From: Dendrocalamus latiflorus
Lineage: Eukaryota > Streptophyta > Magnoliopsida > Poales > Poaceae
Assembly: GCA_017311315.1 (NCBI GenBank)
Contig: CM029672.1
Coordinates: 10,644,463-10,708,462 of the forward strand
Direction of reading: 5' to 3'
Length of the DNA stretch: 64,000 nt
The notes beneath the pieces were generated by a model that made no database searches, had not been told where the DNA came from, and saw only the letters and a list, made by a program, of their open reading frames with translations. Every line of letters begins with the position of its first letter. Positions within the stretch are counted from its first letter, which is position 1. Position numbers and translations under genes: made by a program. Shown here piece after piece: positions 10,790 through 21,879 of this stretch.

Positions 10790-10866
10790 TCATTAACATG
10801 GATGGAAAGTCTTAATCATGGATGGAAAATCTCACTCATAGATGGAGAGTCTCACTCATGGAGTCT
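10790..10866 (+). repeat. short tandem repeat around atggatggaaagtctt
   Basis: Four imperfect copies of a 19-23-bp unit (catggatggaaagtcttaat, catggatggaaaatctcact, catagatggagagtctcact, catggagtct). Confidence 0.6.
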
Positions 10867-10885
10867 GGGCACCATGGTGCCACTG

Positions 10886-12050
10886 TTATATATATATATA
10901 GCAAAAATAAAGAGTTACAATGAAAATTTTTCACCCAAATCGTATTGGAGTATCTTAGAGTTAGTATTTAAGTATACCAAAAGTGGTAAATAAGTATAAC
11001 ACATTTGTTTAACTGGTATATTAAAAGTAGGAGTATGTATTCTGGAAATATGAAAAAGGTTTCATACACACACGCGCATACAATTTTTTCGTACATAAAA
11101 AAGAGTATATATTAGAGATGGCAATGGGTACCCGAAACCCGAAACCCGGTGGGTTTTTACTCTATTAGGGTATGGGTCTGAGTCAATTTCCTTACCCATG
11201 GGTCTCTTAATGGGCAAAAAGCCCAACCCATCGGGTCTGCCGGGTTCGGGTACGTTCCTATAGTACCCAAACTCGTAAACCCATGGGTAATATAAACCCG
11301 ATCCATAGGAGTTATAAACCTTGGCTCCCAGCCTTCCAAGCAAACCAGCCCAGCCCATAGCCCATTAGCCATTTAGCCCCAAGCCCCCAAATCCAATGCG
11401 GCAATGCCCCATTACCCATACGGCTAACCCTAGCTAGCACTCGCCACGGTCACTACTCACTCCTCCCCAGTCCCCACCCTGATTCAACAACCGCCGTAGA
11501 GGCGGCACATCTGGCGCTCCGCGCTCGGTCTCCGGCAGTCTCCACGCTCGCCCTCCCGTCCCGCAGCTCCCGCTCCTGCTCCCGCCACTCTCGCCGCACG
11601 CTCGTCCTCCCGCACGCCCACGCCGCAGCCAACGCGCATCACAGCAGTAGGCCCTTGGCCATGGCGCTGCCCTCCGGCTCCAACGAAGATGGCCGGTGAA
11701 CTTCTTCCTCATCTCCATTAACCATTGTTGCAGCTCGCAGTACTGACCCAACGGGCGACCCATGGGTACCCGTTAACCCAGTGGGCATGGGTCTGGGCAA
11801 AAATTTGCACCTGTCACGGGCATGGATTTTTTAGCGGGCACGTCCAACTTTCATGGCACGGGTTTGGGATAGCAAAACCCAGCGGGTTTATGCCCGTTGC
11901 CATCTCTAGTATATATGCTATAAAAAGTGAACTTTGGTGAAAGTTTTCATATAATTTATTTTGGAGTATCTTATAATTAATATTAGAGTATGCTCAAAAG
12001 GATAGATAGATACAATAACGTTATTTAAGTGGTATACAGTAACGTTTCGT
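10886..12050 (+). repeat. direct repeat pair flanking the hAT element
   Basis: A 130-bp segment at about 10886-11020 and a diverged copy at about 11909-12050 share the phrases attggagtatctta / tttggagtatctta, gtatttaagtatacc / atattagagtatgc and ttaagtggtata. The hAT element lies between or within them. Confidence 0.5.
11113..11908. mobile_element. non-autonomous hAT element, 796 bp
   Basis: Termini are TAGAGATGGCAATGGGTACC (left) and, on the other strand, TAGAGATGGCAACGGGCATA (right). They are bounded by a perfect 8-bp duplication GTATATAT at 11105-11112 and 11909-11916. Eight bp and TAGAGATGGCAA-type ends identify hAT. Subterminal tracts are rich in 'accc/gggt' motifs (acccgaaaccc, cccatgggta). 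A GC-rich island at 11440-11710 is probably the leader or first-exon DNA of the autonomous parent. No transposase remains. Confidence 0.9.
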
Positions 12051-12307
12051 TTTTATAATCCGTTCTTGTCATTCCATTGATATAAGTTGTTTGGGCCCGC
12101 AAGTGTTGGGCTTTTAATTGGCAAGAGTCGCAATCCTAAACGTAAACGTTAGATGTAAACGCACGTAAGTTGGTACAATTTGTGACGTGTATACAGATTA
12201 ATCGAAATAATTAAAAGCAACTTTTGCATGCAGCAAAAAGCAGCTTAGAAATGGAAGCATCAGGTCATATTCTCGCAGCTAGCTTCCGTTTTACACAACT
12301 CCTCTGA

Positions 12308-12528
12308 CGGTTAAGGTTTGTTCACGGTGGCTTTTCACTTTTAACTAAAATTATACTGTAGAGATATTAGTTTTTCTAAGATATTTAATTAAAAAAATAA
12401 ATAATAATAAAAACATCGTTATATCTTCACAGATAATATAAAGAAAAAAGCCATATTAAGAAACTAACCTAATTCATGTGACTTTTGGTTTCTTGCCGAA
12501 GCTAAAAACTGGTTGGAACGAGGGCTAA
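12308..12528. mobile_element. AT-rich MITE, family C copy 1
   Basis: Shares the core aatcttttctgaat/ttttctaagatatttaatta ... atatcttcacagataatataaag with 48296-48535. The ends (gttcacggtggctttt and, inverted, gttccaaccagtttttag) are loosely inverted and flanked by ttaag / ctaag. Non-coding. Confidence 0.5.
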
Positions 12529-13060
12529 GTTCTGCATATACCAATCAATTTGCTTGAAACAGTAAAATAGTTGAACTGTACGTTTAACTATATGCTTTTT
12601 TATGCCTATGTTTCAAACTACGCAATACCAGTTTTGAACACTCATTGACATTTTAACTCTTATAGCATGCATATACTACCGAGTTTTATGCACTATCCAA
12701 TTTACTCAAAGTCTGTAAATTGTTAGGTAAAAACTGGTATCATCTTAATTACCGTTCTTCGTGAAAGCACCTGATCTTAGTTGAAATGCCACGAACAGGA
12801 AACAACCTAGCAATGCGCATGCCTGGCTAGCTAGTACATGTTACGTATATTTAATTAGCTGCCATGTCACTTTGTCGGCACCAGTACATATATTTCAGCT
12901 AGTAGCTTTCCTAGTCGATGGGCTCTACACATCAATCAATGGATCTGGGCCAATCTATCAAAGTTGAGCAAGACGGTCAGTGATTTATAATTATGATTTT
13001 TGGCTGCTAACGAGTGGGTTTATTAGCAACCGAGCCGAGCAGCTGCTAACGAGTGGGTTT
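12529..13060. other. AT-rich intergenic stretch
   Basis: No gene recognised. The 3' part (12980-13062) holds two copies of gctgctaacgagtgggttt, which lead into the duplication that follows. Confidence 0.35.
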
Positions 13061-13063
13061 TTT

Positions 13064-13345
13064 GGCAGCGATTTATAATTTATAATTATGATTTTTGATT
13101 ATTTTGTAAATATTTATATAAATGAATTAAATAATAATAAACTGATAAGTTATTCAAAAGAATTGTTCTAATAAACCATTTTAAAATAACGGGAAAGACA
13201 TCATTATACTTATTAATTCAAGAAAAAACTATAAATCATGAAAAAAATTCGGCCAGTGAGTCCACAGTCTTTTTTAGTAGTCTTTTCAGCTCAATTAAAA
13301 CATTCATTCGATCGATCGGCATGCAATGGACAGACAAGGCAGCAC
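13064..13345 (+). repeat. local tandem duplication, copy 1
   Basis: About 280 bp, matching 13338-13623 almost throughout. Shared landmarks are atttttgatt, gaattaaataa, attctaataaa, aaaaaattcggccagtgag, tccacag, gatcggcatgcaatggaca and caaggcagcac. Confidence 0.8.
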
Positions 13346-13623
13346 TTTATAATTATTATTTTTGATTTTTGATTCTAGCATAAATATTTATGTGAACAGT
13401 GAACGAATTAAATAACAATAAATCGATAAATCATGTAAAAAAGTATTCTAATAAATTGTTTTTAAATAATAAAAAAATAATTATACTTATTTGTCTGAAA
13501 GAAGCTATAAATCATGAAAAAAAATTCGGCCAGTGAGTCCACAGCCTTTTTGAGTAGTCTTTTCAGCTCAAGTAAAACATTTCGTTCGATAGATCGGCAT
13601 GCAATGGACAGGCAAGGCAGCAC
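13338..13623 (+). repeat. local tandem duplication, copy 2
   Basis: Second copy of the 280-bp unit, in direct contact with copy 1. A third, more diverged relative of the AT-rich part lies at about 14700-14870 (phrases ataatttttgatc, ttattctattaaattatt, aatgataaaaaac). Confidence 0.8.
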
Positions 13624-14043
13624 ATGCATTCATGAGATGAGCTGATGGAACTGCATGTCATGTAATTTCAGGGGCAGCAATCATCTTGCATGTCATTTGA
13701 CCAACTCGTGCCTCGAGAAAAATATGCAACCAAAGTTTTTTTTTCAAAGTTTATTTATCGGAGTACCACATCTTTCAAGTTTCAACAACGACGTACGTAC
13801 TTGATCAGTATTACGCTCTTTAAGCTAGAGTTTTTTTTATGGCTACCGAAAATATGCTTGTGTCGTCCTGAAATGTTGAAACTTGGAACACAACAAGCTT
13901 ATGGAAACTTTTCTATCTGCGCTTAGCAGATACTATATTTTCTGTACCAGACGGCCATGGTTATTACATAAGTATCTTTTAAATCTTATGTGTCATGTTA
14001 TCTGCATATGATGTGTATACAGTAAAACTATGTCTTATGTACG

Positions 14044-14326
14044 GCCCTGATCAACTCGGCTTCGGCTTCTAGCTTCTGGCTTATTTTTCACTATTCATAA
14101 GTTTCATCTTTTTCTGAACTTTTGGCTTTTTGTTGAGCTTTTTTGCCGGTTCTTTTTTTTCCGTATTTGTTTGTATTATACGTAATGGGCTAACATATTT
14201 TTTATATTTTTAAATTTTTTTAAATTTAATTATGCTAAATAAGCCTCTGTCAGCTACAATGCTTTTTTCAGTCAGCTACAGTGTTTTCAGCCATAAGCCA
14301 TGAGGCTTTCAGCGGAACCGATCACC
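14044..14326. mobile_element. AT-rich MITE, family A copy 2
   Basis: Core in the opposite orientation to 2547-2815 (ttttgccggttc, ccgtatttgtttgtattatacgt, ttttttatatttttaaa, cagtcagctacagtg). Ends are gatcaactcggcttcgg and, inverted, gatcggttccgctgaaagc. Confidence 0.55.
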
Positions 14327-15052
14327 ACCGTAATAAGAGGATGTGGTGTAGGTTAAAGGCTGTTGCATGCATGTGACTAGCTTGGCTAAAATTTATAGCC
14401 GGGTGATACAAGATTTCATAAAATTTATTGTTCTACGAAATCGATTCTTAAATATATAGTTACTTGGGTTCTGAAAACTTATCTGTTGATTTTGCGAAAT
14501 ATGTTCATTTTGGAACATTGAATATTTTATTGATTCGAAATTGTATTATATTATTATTATTATTCTATTTAAATAATCTTACACATAGTATGTGCAACTT
14601 TCTTACCAAGAAACAAGGCTACTAACATATACGGTACACCGCGAATCACATGGAGAGCTTGTGGCCTTGCTGCCAAACTAGAGGTGGGTTTTTTTTGCTG
14701 CGGTATATAGTTATGATTTATAATTTTTGATCTTAATATAAGTGTTTGTGTGATGAATCGAATGTTGTAATGCAATAAGCAGTTTTGAAAAAAGTTATTC
14801 TATTAAATTATTTCAAAGTAATGATAAAAAACTATTTTATTTATTTATGTGAGAGAAAAACTATTAAAAAGCTTATCCATATGACGAAATGAATGGCCAA
14901 CGGTAAGGCCAGGGAGGCTGATGGGTGTAGGGCTAGCATCAGGCTAGCTTTGCATAGGCCTTAGGGGTTTCAAAAAGGACACCGTAGGTGCCTTTGCTTA
15001 AGTCCCATCCAGCTGTCCGATAAGATTCTTTTGACCATTATCCCCTGGATAA

Positions 15053-15325
15053 GAGCAAGTACAATAGTATAGCCAACTAGTGGCTATAACACTTGTCTAT
15101 TTCATCTATAGCCTTCAAAAAAATAGTTCATACAATAAGGTAGCTATTACAATAACTATTTGGCCCCACGTGTAAGAGAGTGAAATGCATATTTTTACGT
15201 GCTATAGCTAGCTGTAATTTAGTAGCCAGCTTCCTTCTCTCTCTTCCTTTCTCTCTCTGCCACGTAAGATTTTGTTGATATTATATTTGCTATAGCCTGC
15301 TGACTAAGTCTTATTGTACCTGCTC
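15053..15325. mobile_element. Tourist-like MITE, TSD TAA
   Basis: 273 bp. Termini are GAGCAAGTACAATAG and, inverted, GAGCAGGTACAATAAG. TAA lies at 15050-15052 and 15326-15328. The 3-bp TAA duplication and size fit PIF/Harbinger (Tourist). Confidence 0.75.
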
Positions 15326-15342
15326 TAATAGATAAACTGCAG

Positions 15343-15601
15343 TGGTGATCATTTGGGCTTTTTTTTGTGATTTATGGATAAAAAATACTGTAGTTGACAA
15401 AGACTTATTTAACATAATTAAATTTAAAAAAAAGTAAAAATATAAAAAATATGTTAGTCCATTACGTATAATACAAATAAATACGGGAAGAAAAAGAACC
15501 GCAAAAAAGCTCAACAAAAAGCCAAAAGTTCAGAAAAAGACGAAATTTATGAATAGTGAAAAATAAACCGGAATCTAAAAGCTGAAGCTAAAACGATCAC
15601 A
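15343..15601. mobile_element. AT-rich MITE, family A copy 3
   Basis: Ends are gtgatcatttgggctt and, inverted, tgtgatcgttttagctt. The core runs in the same orientation as 2547-2815 (tgaatagtgaaaaataa). Confidence 0.6.
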
Positions 15602-15659
15602 ACCTCAGCTGCTATCCCAGCTTGAAGTGCGTACACATATAGATGTATTTGTACACTCA

Positions 15660-16331
15660 TCCGTGTTTTTGTCATATATATAGCATCTTTTCAATGTCAT
15701 ATTTACGAAATAGCCTATACAAATGATATTAACAAAAATAACACTTCTATCATTCAATCATCAGACGGCAGCATCCAACGATTGACACGTGATGCCTACC
15801 GCCTGACCAACAGACGGCAGGCGCCTGTCGTCCGGCTGCAGACGGCAGCTAGCTTGCCGCCTACCACAAAACTACAGATCATTAAGCTAGCTAATTAGCC
15901 GGCTTAATTCCGATCCTTACCTAAATTTGTAATTTTATGTTATAATTTTTGAATTTGTAAATATAGCAAATGAGGTCAAAAAATTATGACATTTTTTGTG
16001 GAGCTTTCCGAGGTAGCGTGGTATGCTGTGTAATTTTTTTGTAATTTTTTAGGCCATTTTCTACCTCTAAAAATTCTTAGAGCAATGTATAATTAACTAG
16101 GCAATTAAGCAGTTATGCGCCGCTCTAAGAATTTTAGAGGTAGCAAATGGTCGTGAAAAGTTACAAAATTTTTTGTGAAGCTTCCTGATGTAGTGTGCTA
16201 CGTTGTATAATTTTCACATAATTGTTCGTGCCACTTTGCTACCTCTAAAAATTATTTGAGCGGCATGTAATTAAACACATTTTTTTTGTGAAGCTTCCTG
16301 ATGCTATGTGCTACGTTGTATAATTTTCAGT
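15660..16331. mobile_element. solo MULE-type arm (fourth copy of the long inverted repeat)
   Basis: Matches the left arms of MULE 1-3: a GC-rich block (15765-15860, gacggcag repeated), aattagccggcttaatt, then aatatagcaaatgaggtcaaaaaatta. No inverted partner was found downstream. The inner part carries a hairpin (16053-16146: ctacctctaaaaattcttag and its inverse) and a 46-bp direct repeat (about 16171-16216 and 16286-16331, tgtgaagcttcctgatg ... acgttgtataattttca). Confidence 0.55.
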
Positions 16332-16339
16332 CTCAAGTT

Positions 16340-17358
16340 ATTCTCGAGGACACGCTGGAGGTGCTCTTAAGATGCTTGTCTCATTTGATTTTGTATTCAT
16401 TCCGCACTTGATGAGAAAAATCATAAAGATAATACATGTGTTCTATCAAATTTTGCAACAAAAGTCTTTTGGATATTTTAAATGCATTGGATTCTGTTTC
16501 AAACTCAAAGGTGTTACTTCACGACTTAAGAAAGAATAGTTGGGAACCTCTTTTAGAGAAGGTTAAATCTTTTTGTGTAAAACATGAAATTGAGATACTT
16601 AATATGAATCGTAGGTATATCTAATATATATTTGGACGACAATATTTATAAGTTATTTTTGTCTAAACCATTAATCTGACAAGTCTTATAAACTTTGGGT
16701 ATGTTAATGCGACTAAATCTCGCAACAAGCATGATAATACTGACACTTATCACCATTATAAAATGGATGTCTTCAATGTCGCAATAGATCAACAGTTACA
16801 TGAGTTGAATGAAAGATTTGGTGTACAATTAACAAAGATTTTGAGACCAAGTGTATCCTTGGATCCAAGAGTTCCCTCGTTAAATATGTCAGATATACAT
16901 ATTTTAGTGAATAAGTTCTATCCTGCAGATTTTTCTAGCCAAGGAAAAGCTCAGCTGGAGTGTCAACTACAACATTACCAGCTTGATGTATGCATCCATC
17001 CTAATCTAAAGAGTTTGTTCTCGCTTGATGATTTAACATACGGATTAGTTAAGACTGGTAAAGCCACTATTTATCCAATGGTAGATAGATTGCTAAGATT
17101 AGTGCTAACTCTTTCTATGTCGACTGCAACCACTGAGCAAGCATTTCCAGCTATGAAACTCATCAAGACATGTCTTCGAAATAAAATAGGAGATAGCTTC
17201 CTTCGAGATTCTCTGGTTGTCTATAAAGAGAAAGAAATTGCACAGAAGTTTAGTTCTGATGAAATTATTAATATGTATGATCTTCTCAGTAGCCGTAGGG
17301 CTAAATTTAAGTTAATAGAAATGTCATTTCTTTTATATTTGGCAAACAAAAAAACATA
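16340..17358 (+). pseudogene. hAT-family transposase, C-terminal part, decayed
   Basis: Two open pieces (16436-16624 and 16763-17359) separated by stops. The second, 198 codons, carries the hAT C-terminal dimerisation motif as LVLTLSMSTATTEQAFPAMK, then LIKTCLRNKIGDSFLRDSLV (about residues 111-150). In the family this is usually S.ATAER.FS..K..K..LRN..GD..L. The piece upstream (NALDSVSNSKVLLHDLRKNS...WEPLLEKVKSFC) fits the ZMYM1-like 'TTF/hAT' proteins common in plants. The zinc finger and catalytic Asp region are missing and there are in-frame stops. It abuts the solo MULE arm, so it could have been carried inside a MULE or be an old independent insertion. Confidence 0.7.
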
Positions 17359-17676
17359 GTACTATATTTGTTAGTTGCCATAGTCATGTTGGAGTTTAAA
17401 GATATTGTTATGTGCACTTTGTTTTTTAATTGTTCATAATTGATTTCTCCATGTTTAATTTTTTTTATTATTTGGCTCTTTTTATGTTTAATACCTGGTT
17501 TGGCCTCTGGTGAGAGAGTTGTATGGGGATAGTGCGCGCGCAGAGAGAATGTGGAATAAAAAGAAAATTTAAAACAAGCTAATGGAAATGGACACAGTGG
17601 TACAACAAGGAACCATGAGATCTTTTGATGGTTACAAAGCGCGTAAAAAAAAAATTCTAAACCGCATATCAAAATG

Positions 17677-17890
17677 AAAAACGGGCTTTTGTTTCTGATT
17701 GCTACCTTTTTAATTTTGCCTCTTTTGGTTTTTTACCTTTTCTCTTATTCATTTGTATTGTCCGTAATAATACAATTTATTATTTTTTATAAAATTTAAT
17801 TATGTAGAAAAGTTAGCAGCAATTATAGTATATTTTTAATCGCTACAGTGACAAAAAAACTAAAAATCTAGACTTATAATCTTAGTACTA
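17677..17890. mobile_element. AT-rich MITE, family A copy 4
   Basis: Core in the same orientation as 14044-14326 (attcatttgtattgtccgtaat, aatcgctacagtga). The downstream end is eroded. Confidence 0.45.
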
Positions 17891-17892
17891 CT

Positions 17893-18085
17893 TGGGTGGG
17901 TTCTTTTAGGGTTATGGTTTAAATATTTGAATTATAGCTGTTCACAAGAGGTAGTACGTATAGAAAAATAGTCGTATGTGATTTTAGTTGATATAGTTGA
18001 ACTTAGTATTATTTACTATAGTTTTCTTATTAACCCCACTTTAAAAAATTATACTATTAACTGAAAATCAATAAGAACTCAGCCA
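17893..18085. mobile_element. MITE, family B copy 1
   Basis: Ends are gggtgggttcttttaggg and aataagaactcagcc. The inner phrase ttcacaagaggtagtacgta recurs near 49060 and 53785. Other copies: 48996-49220, 53716-53945, 56029-56258. Confidence 0.55.
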
Positions 18086-18485
18086 TTTGTATGCACTGGC
18101 TTGGGTAGTGGCATCGCGCCTCTTAGCTCATCACGCACGTATATCCATGCGTGCAAGCATCTCTCCTGGTCCCCTTGCTAGAGTGCATGAACAGTTGCTT
18201 AATGCAAACTATGGATCTGTTTTTTTCTAGTTTTTAAAAAACTGTTTTTAATTTTTTATAGTAATTAACTTTTAAACAAAATAACTTTTTTAAATAAAAT
18301 CTACTAATTAATTATAATATACATAAGAGTGCATAAACAGTAGCTCAATGCAAAACGGAAGGGGCACCTTTTTATCGGAGGTAAGCTAGCCTGCTATTAT
18401 GATCATGTACTGTTAGTTGCCACTTTCCCTTCAAATCGGACAGGACGTGCAGCAAACACGCACACACATACGGTCATACAGACAC

Positions 18486-18494
18486 TCGATCATG
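18486..18494 (+). repeat. 9-bp target site duplication, left (TCGATCATG)
   Basis: TCGATCATG here and at 22409-22417. Identity extends to 11 bp (ctcgatcatgg) because the element ends continue it by chance. Confidence 0.7.
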
Positions 18495-19150
18495 GAGTTT
18501 TTGGAATATACATAATACTGTTTAACAATAATTACAAAAATAGTAGTGCGTGTGTTATATTAGCAAAAATATCATTTTTGCCGTCCAATAACCGGACGGC
18601 GACGCTAGAGAGTTAATGTGTGACTCGGAGCTCAGCCACTGGGCGACAGGCAACCTCCGCCCGGTAGGCGGCTTAATTACATAGCTAAATTATTTTTATC
18701 TATTGTTCATTCAAAATTTTAAATATAGCAAATGAGTTCAAAAAATATGAAATTTTATGTGCAACCTTCCAACACAACGTACTTGATTGTGTAATTTTTT
18801 GGCAATTTTATCCACTGTGAATGTTGCTCAAAAAATTATACTGACAAACAATTATGACAAGTAGCATCAAGTGCAAAAGCTAATTGGCCCAGATGTTTTT
18901 CTTGAATAGATTATGAGCATGTGTTCACATGCACCATTTATTTGGACTAGCACACATTTGCAGTGTTCATTTTAGTTCTAAATGTACATTATTTTATACT
19001 ATATATTTCATCGTAAATTTCAATTGTAGTATTTTACTGTCATTATCAATCTTTGTACTAATATTTCATCTATCCCTTTTTTGCAAGCTATGTTTTTTAC
19101 TGGAGCTTCTCGAATAATTCTATGATGAGAACCACGGATAACACTTATGG

Positions 19151-20218
19151 ATGATGGATAACACGGTTGGGCCTCCGCCCTTGAAACTGCGGGGAGGGAG
19201 GGATCATTGGGAGCTGGACGATATCTATGTCCCAATCCTACAGGCAACGGGCTTGTTGCCCTTTGCGAGGCTAGTCTGCATCGGACACCAGTTCACCCTC
19301 AACGGTAGTCTGCTCGCGGCACTAGTGAACTGGTAGAGGCACATATTCCACTTTTGGTGAGGTGAGATGACGACCACTCTGTAGGATATCTCGTTCTTGG
19401 CTAGTCTCTCTCTCCGAGGTGATGCACTTGTTCCAGCCCTTGCACGACGAACTGGAAGGACAGTCTGGCGTACTGGTTCGGCCTAGCTATCCCGAAGGGT
19501 GCTCGTGGCATCCTCCGCACTTGGCCGAAGAATTTCAGTGTGTGCCCGCGGGATGCACTAGTTGAGGTCGTCAAGACACACTTCGTCGCGTACCTTATTC
19601 AGCTCTTTGGTTGGAGCATGTTTCCAGCCACACACGACGATATTTGCAACATCGAGTTTATAGGCCTCGCCTACTGTTTGGTTGACGCGGAGGTTGGAGC
19701 GATGTCTCAGTACAGCTGGGGATTAGCTATCCTATGCGCCATGTATCAGGGGTTGTGTGATGCTTGCCGGCGCGACACTGGTGATACCCCTAGTCTAGCC
19801 GTCTGCAATGTGCTTCTGGAGCTGTGGAGTTAGGAGCATTTCCCTATCGGGCATCCGGCCATCCTGACGCCAGTGCACCCGTTCGGCGAGTTCACCAACT
19901 TGATAGACAGACCCACTATGTGCTTCCAGTAGACTGGTGCATGTCTACGTTGGGCCAAGGGCAGACCGTTGAGGTGCTAATTATTGTGGCACAACGAGTC
20001 GAGTCGTTACACGACAACAACATCATCTGGTGTCCATAGACTGTAGACTTTGTGAAGCATGTATCGCCTTATGGCTTGTCCCTACAATGCCTGCAGGACG
20101 TGGCAGTATGGGAGACGACATGCCATCTTGTGTTCTCGTACATGGTGGAGGCTTACCCGCCGCAACGCGTAATGCAATAGTTCGGTTTGCACCAGGTCGT
20201 GCCTCCTCCGGATGGTAG
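19151..20218 (+). pseudogene. plant mobile domain (PMD) protein of a MULE, decayed
   Basis: Reading frames joined across stops show the PMD signature. An N-terminal part reads ILQATGLLPFARLVCIGHQF (about 19226-19285). Next comes a GEMTTTL-x-DISFLASLSLRG block (about 19363-19425), which equals the family's GEMT.TL.DV..L.GL...G. AYLIQLFGWSMFPATHDD and YSWGLAILCAMYQGLCDACR follow (about 19580-19770), matching AYLL.LIG..LF and YSWG.A.LA.LYR.LC.A. A C-terminal block reads VWETTCHLVFSYMVEAYPPQ then RVMQ-stop-FGLHQVVPPP (about 20110-20215), matching the family's VE...P.RV.RQFG..Q..P. At least four stops fall in conserved positions (NW*R, FW*GEM, TL*DI, MQ*FG). PMD genes occur in MULEs and gypsy elements, and as the domesticated MAIL1/MAIN genes. 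This copy lies inside a MULE. Its function in transposition is not established. Confidence 0.75.
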
Positions 20219-20319
20219 GTTTCTACCGCGAGTCGTATACTAGTGAGTCAAACTCCATCTAAGCAGTGTTTACACTTTGTATGTCTTGTTCTATAACATC
20301 GATGATTCAAAAAATGCAG

Positions 20320-21730
20320 GTAATTGAGGGCAGGTTGGCATGGTATGGACTAGCAGCCACTGTAGTAGGAGTGGAAGACGACATGGACTGACAGGGCACT
20401 GGCAGATGTCATCATGGAGCAGTGTCTGTACAACATCCGAATGTACGACTAGTACCTGCAGTGATAAGTACCCCGGTCCCATGGCAGACTCACAGTTCCT
20501 CCACCAAACTGGCTCGAGCAGGTCACGCAGGACGACAATCTACAATGCTCGATCGATTGCCATAGTGCTTCGCGACTTCATGATAGCGTAAGACTGTTGC
20601 AATTTCTGATCATTTCATTTATGAAATTCATAGTGGTCGTTACTGAACATATTTCGTATGTCACTTCAGCTGGAGTGGGCGTAGCACATCGCAAGCACAT
20701 CCAAGACCACCATCAGCAGCCTGGACACACCACCGGCCTTGTAGAATACTTTGAAGTACATCTTAAAGCAGACCAAAAAATAGTGGACAACCTGAGCTAC
20801 GGCCGTTTGACGGAGCACGTTGTGCACATCGTGCACCCAGTGGGGGCACCATGCTCACCCACCAAGTCATCGTGACCTAGAGAGTCTAGCTGGCCATTGG
20901 AATCTACCGAGTCTGCCCGATGACGTAGTACTAGCCGTCGATCGTTCGCGGGTCATATCAGCGAGGAGGTAACTTACGTACAAATCTATATTTTGTTTTC
21001 CTGTTAGGCCTTACGTTCTGGTAACATCATGGCATTCTCCCGTCGCAGGTCCGTTGTCGAGATGTATCACTTTTAACCCTCGCACCACCTACACAGACTA
21101 CTGTTGCCTGTCGTTCATCTTTACTGCACATCCAAGAGGTACAAGATTCGTATTCTACATCCAAAATATTTATTGTGACTAATATCGTTTCATCTTTCAA
21201 CCTACAATTTAACTTGGGGGTGACATCGAGTCCACCGATGAGGGGGTGATGTCGAGTCCACTGATGATGATATAGGCCTCTCAGATGCTTCTAAGGAGTG
21301 GTACACAGTGCCAGGGTTTGTAGCATACGTAGGACATAGCTCATCGTTCACACCATATGCAAGGTGTGGAGACTTTGGTAGGCTGAGCTCCTCCGGCATC
21401 GCTGCCACACCGTACGGTGATGACTAGGGCTTCTCCACACATCGGGGATTCATAGAGTCATTCGTTCACGACTTCATCTCTAACGGCACCCAATTCAGCA
21501 TGTCGACGTAGGAGCACATCGACGCTTACTACCAGACACAGTCTGGTGTACGTCAGCCTACTGCACCATCGCCGGCCACTGAACAAACGGAATAGTCTCC
21601 ATACCTCCTCCGAACTGAGACGCAAGACAAGGCTGATGTACCCCATGTGACATGCTCGTGCTCAATGGAAGACAAGGCTACGCACGGAGAGGCAGACGCG
21701 GCGAGGAGAAAGTAGAGGCTCAGATGAGTG
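20320..21730 (+). pseudogene. possible continuation of the PMD transposon gene, unassigned
   Basis: Short open pieces on the + strand, with possible intron-like breaks (tcgcag at about 21045), follow the PMD region in the same direction. One frame after 20318 reads QVIEGRLAWYGLAATVVGVE, which fits the part of PMD transposon proteins that follows the QFG motif. Beyond about 20600 nothing is recognisable. The end contains CAT/GAC-rich coding-like DNA before the right arm. Confidence 0.35.
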
Positions 21731-21879
21731 AGCCATATCGCATCCTGTGTGATGCACCTTTTGTATTATTATATGTACTCCTTGCATAATGAAATAAAAA
21801 ATTGCACCATTAAATCCACTGCTAGAATTTTTTCATCTCATTCCCTATATTAAAATTTTTCTACAAATAGTTTACATAA

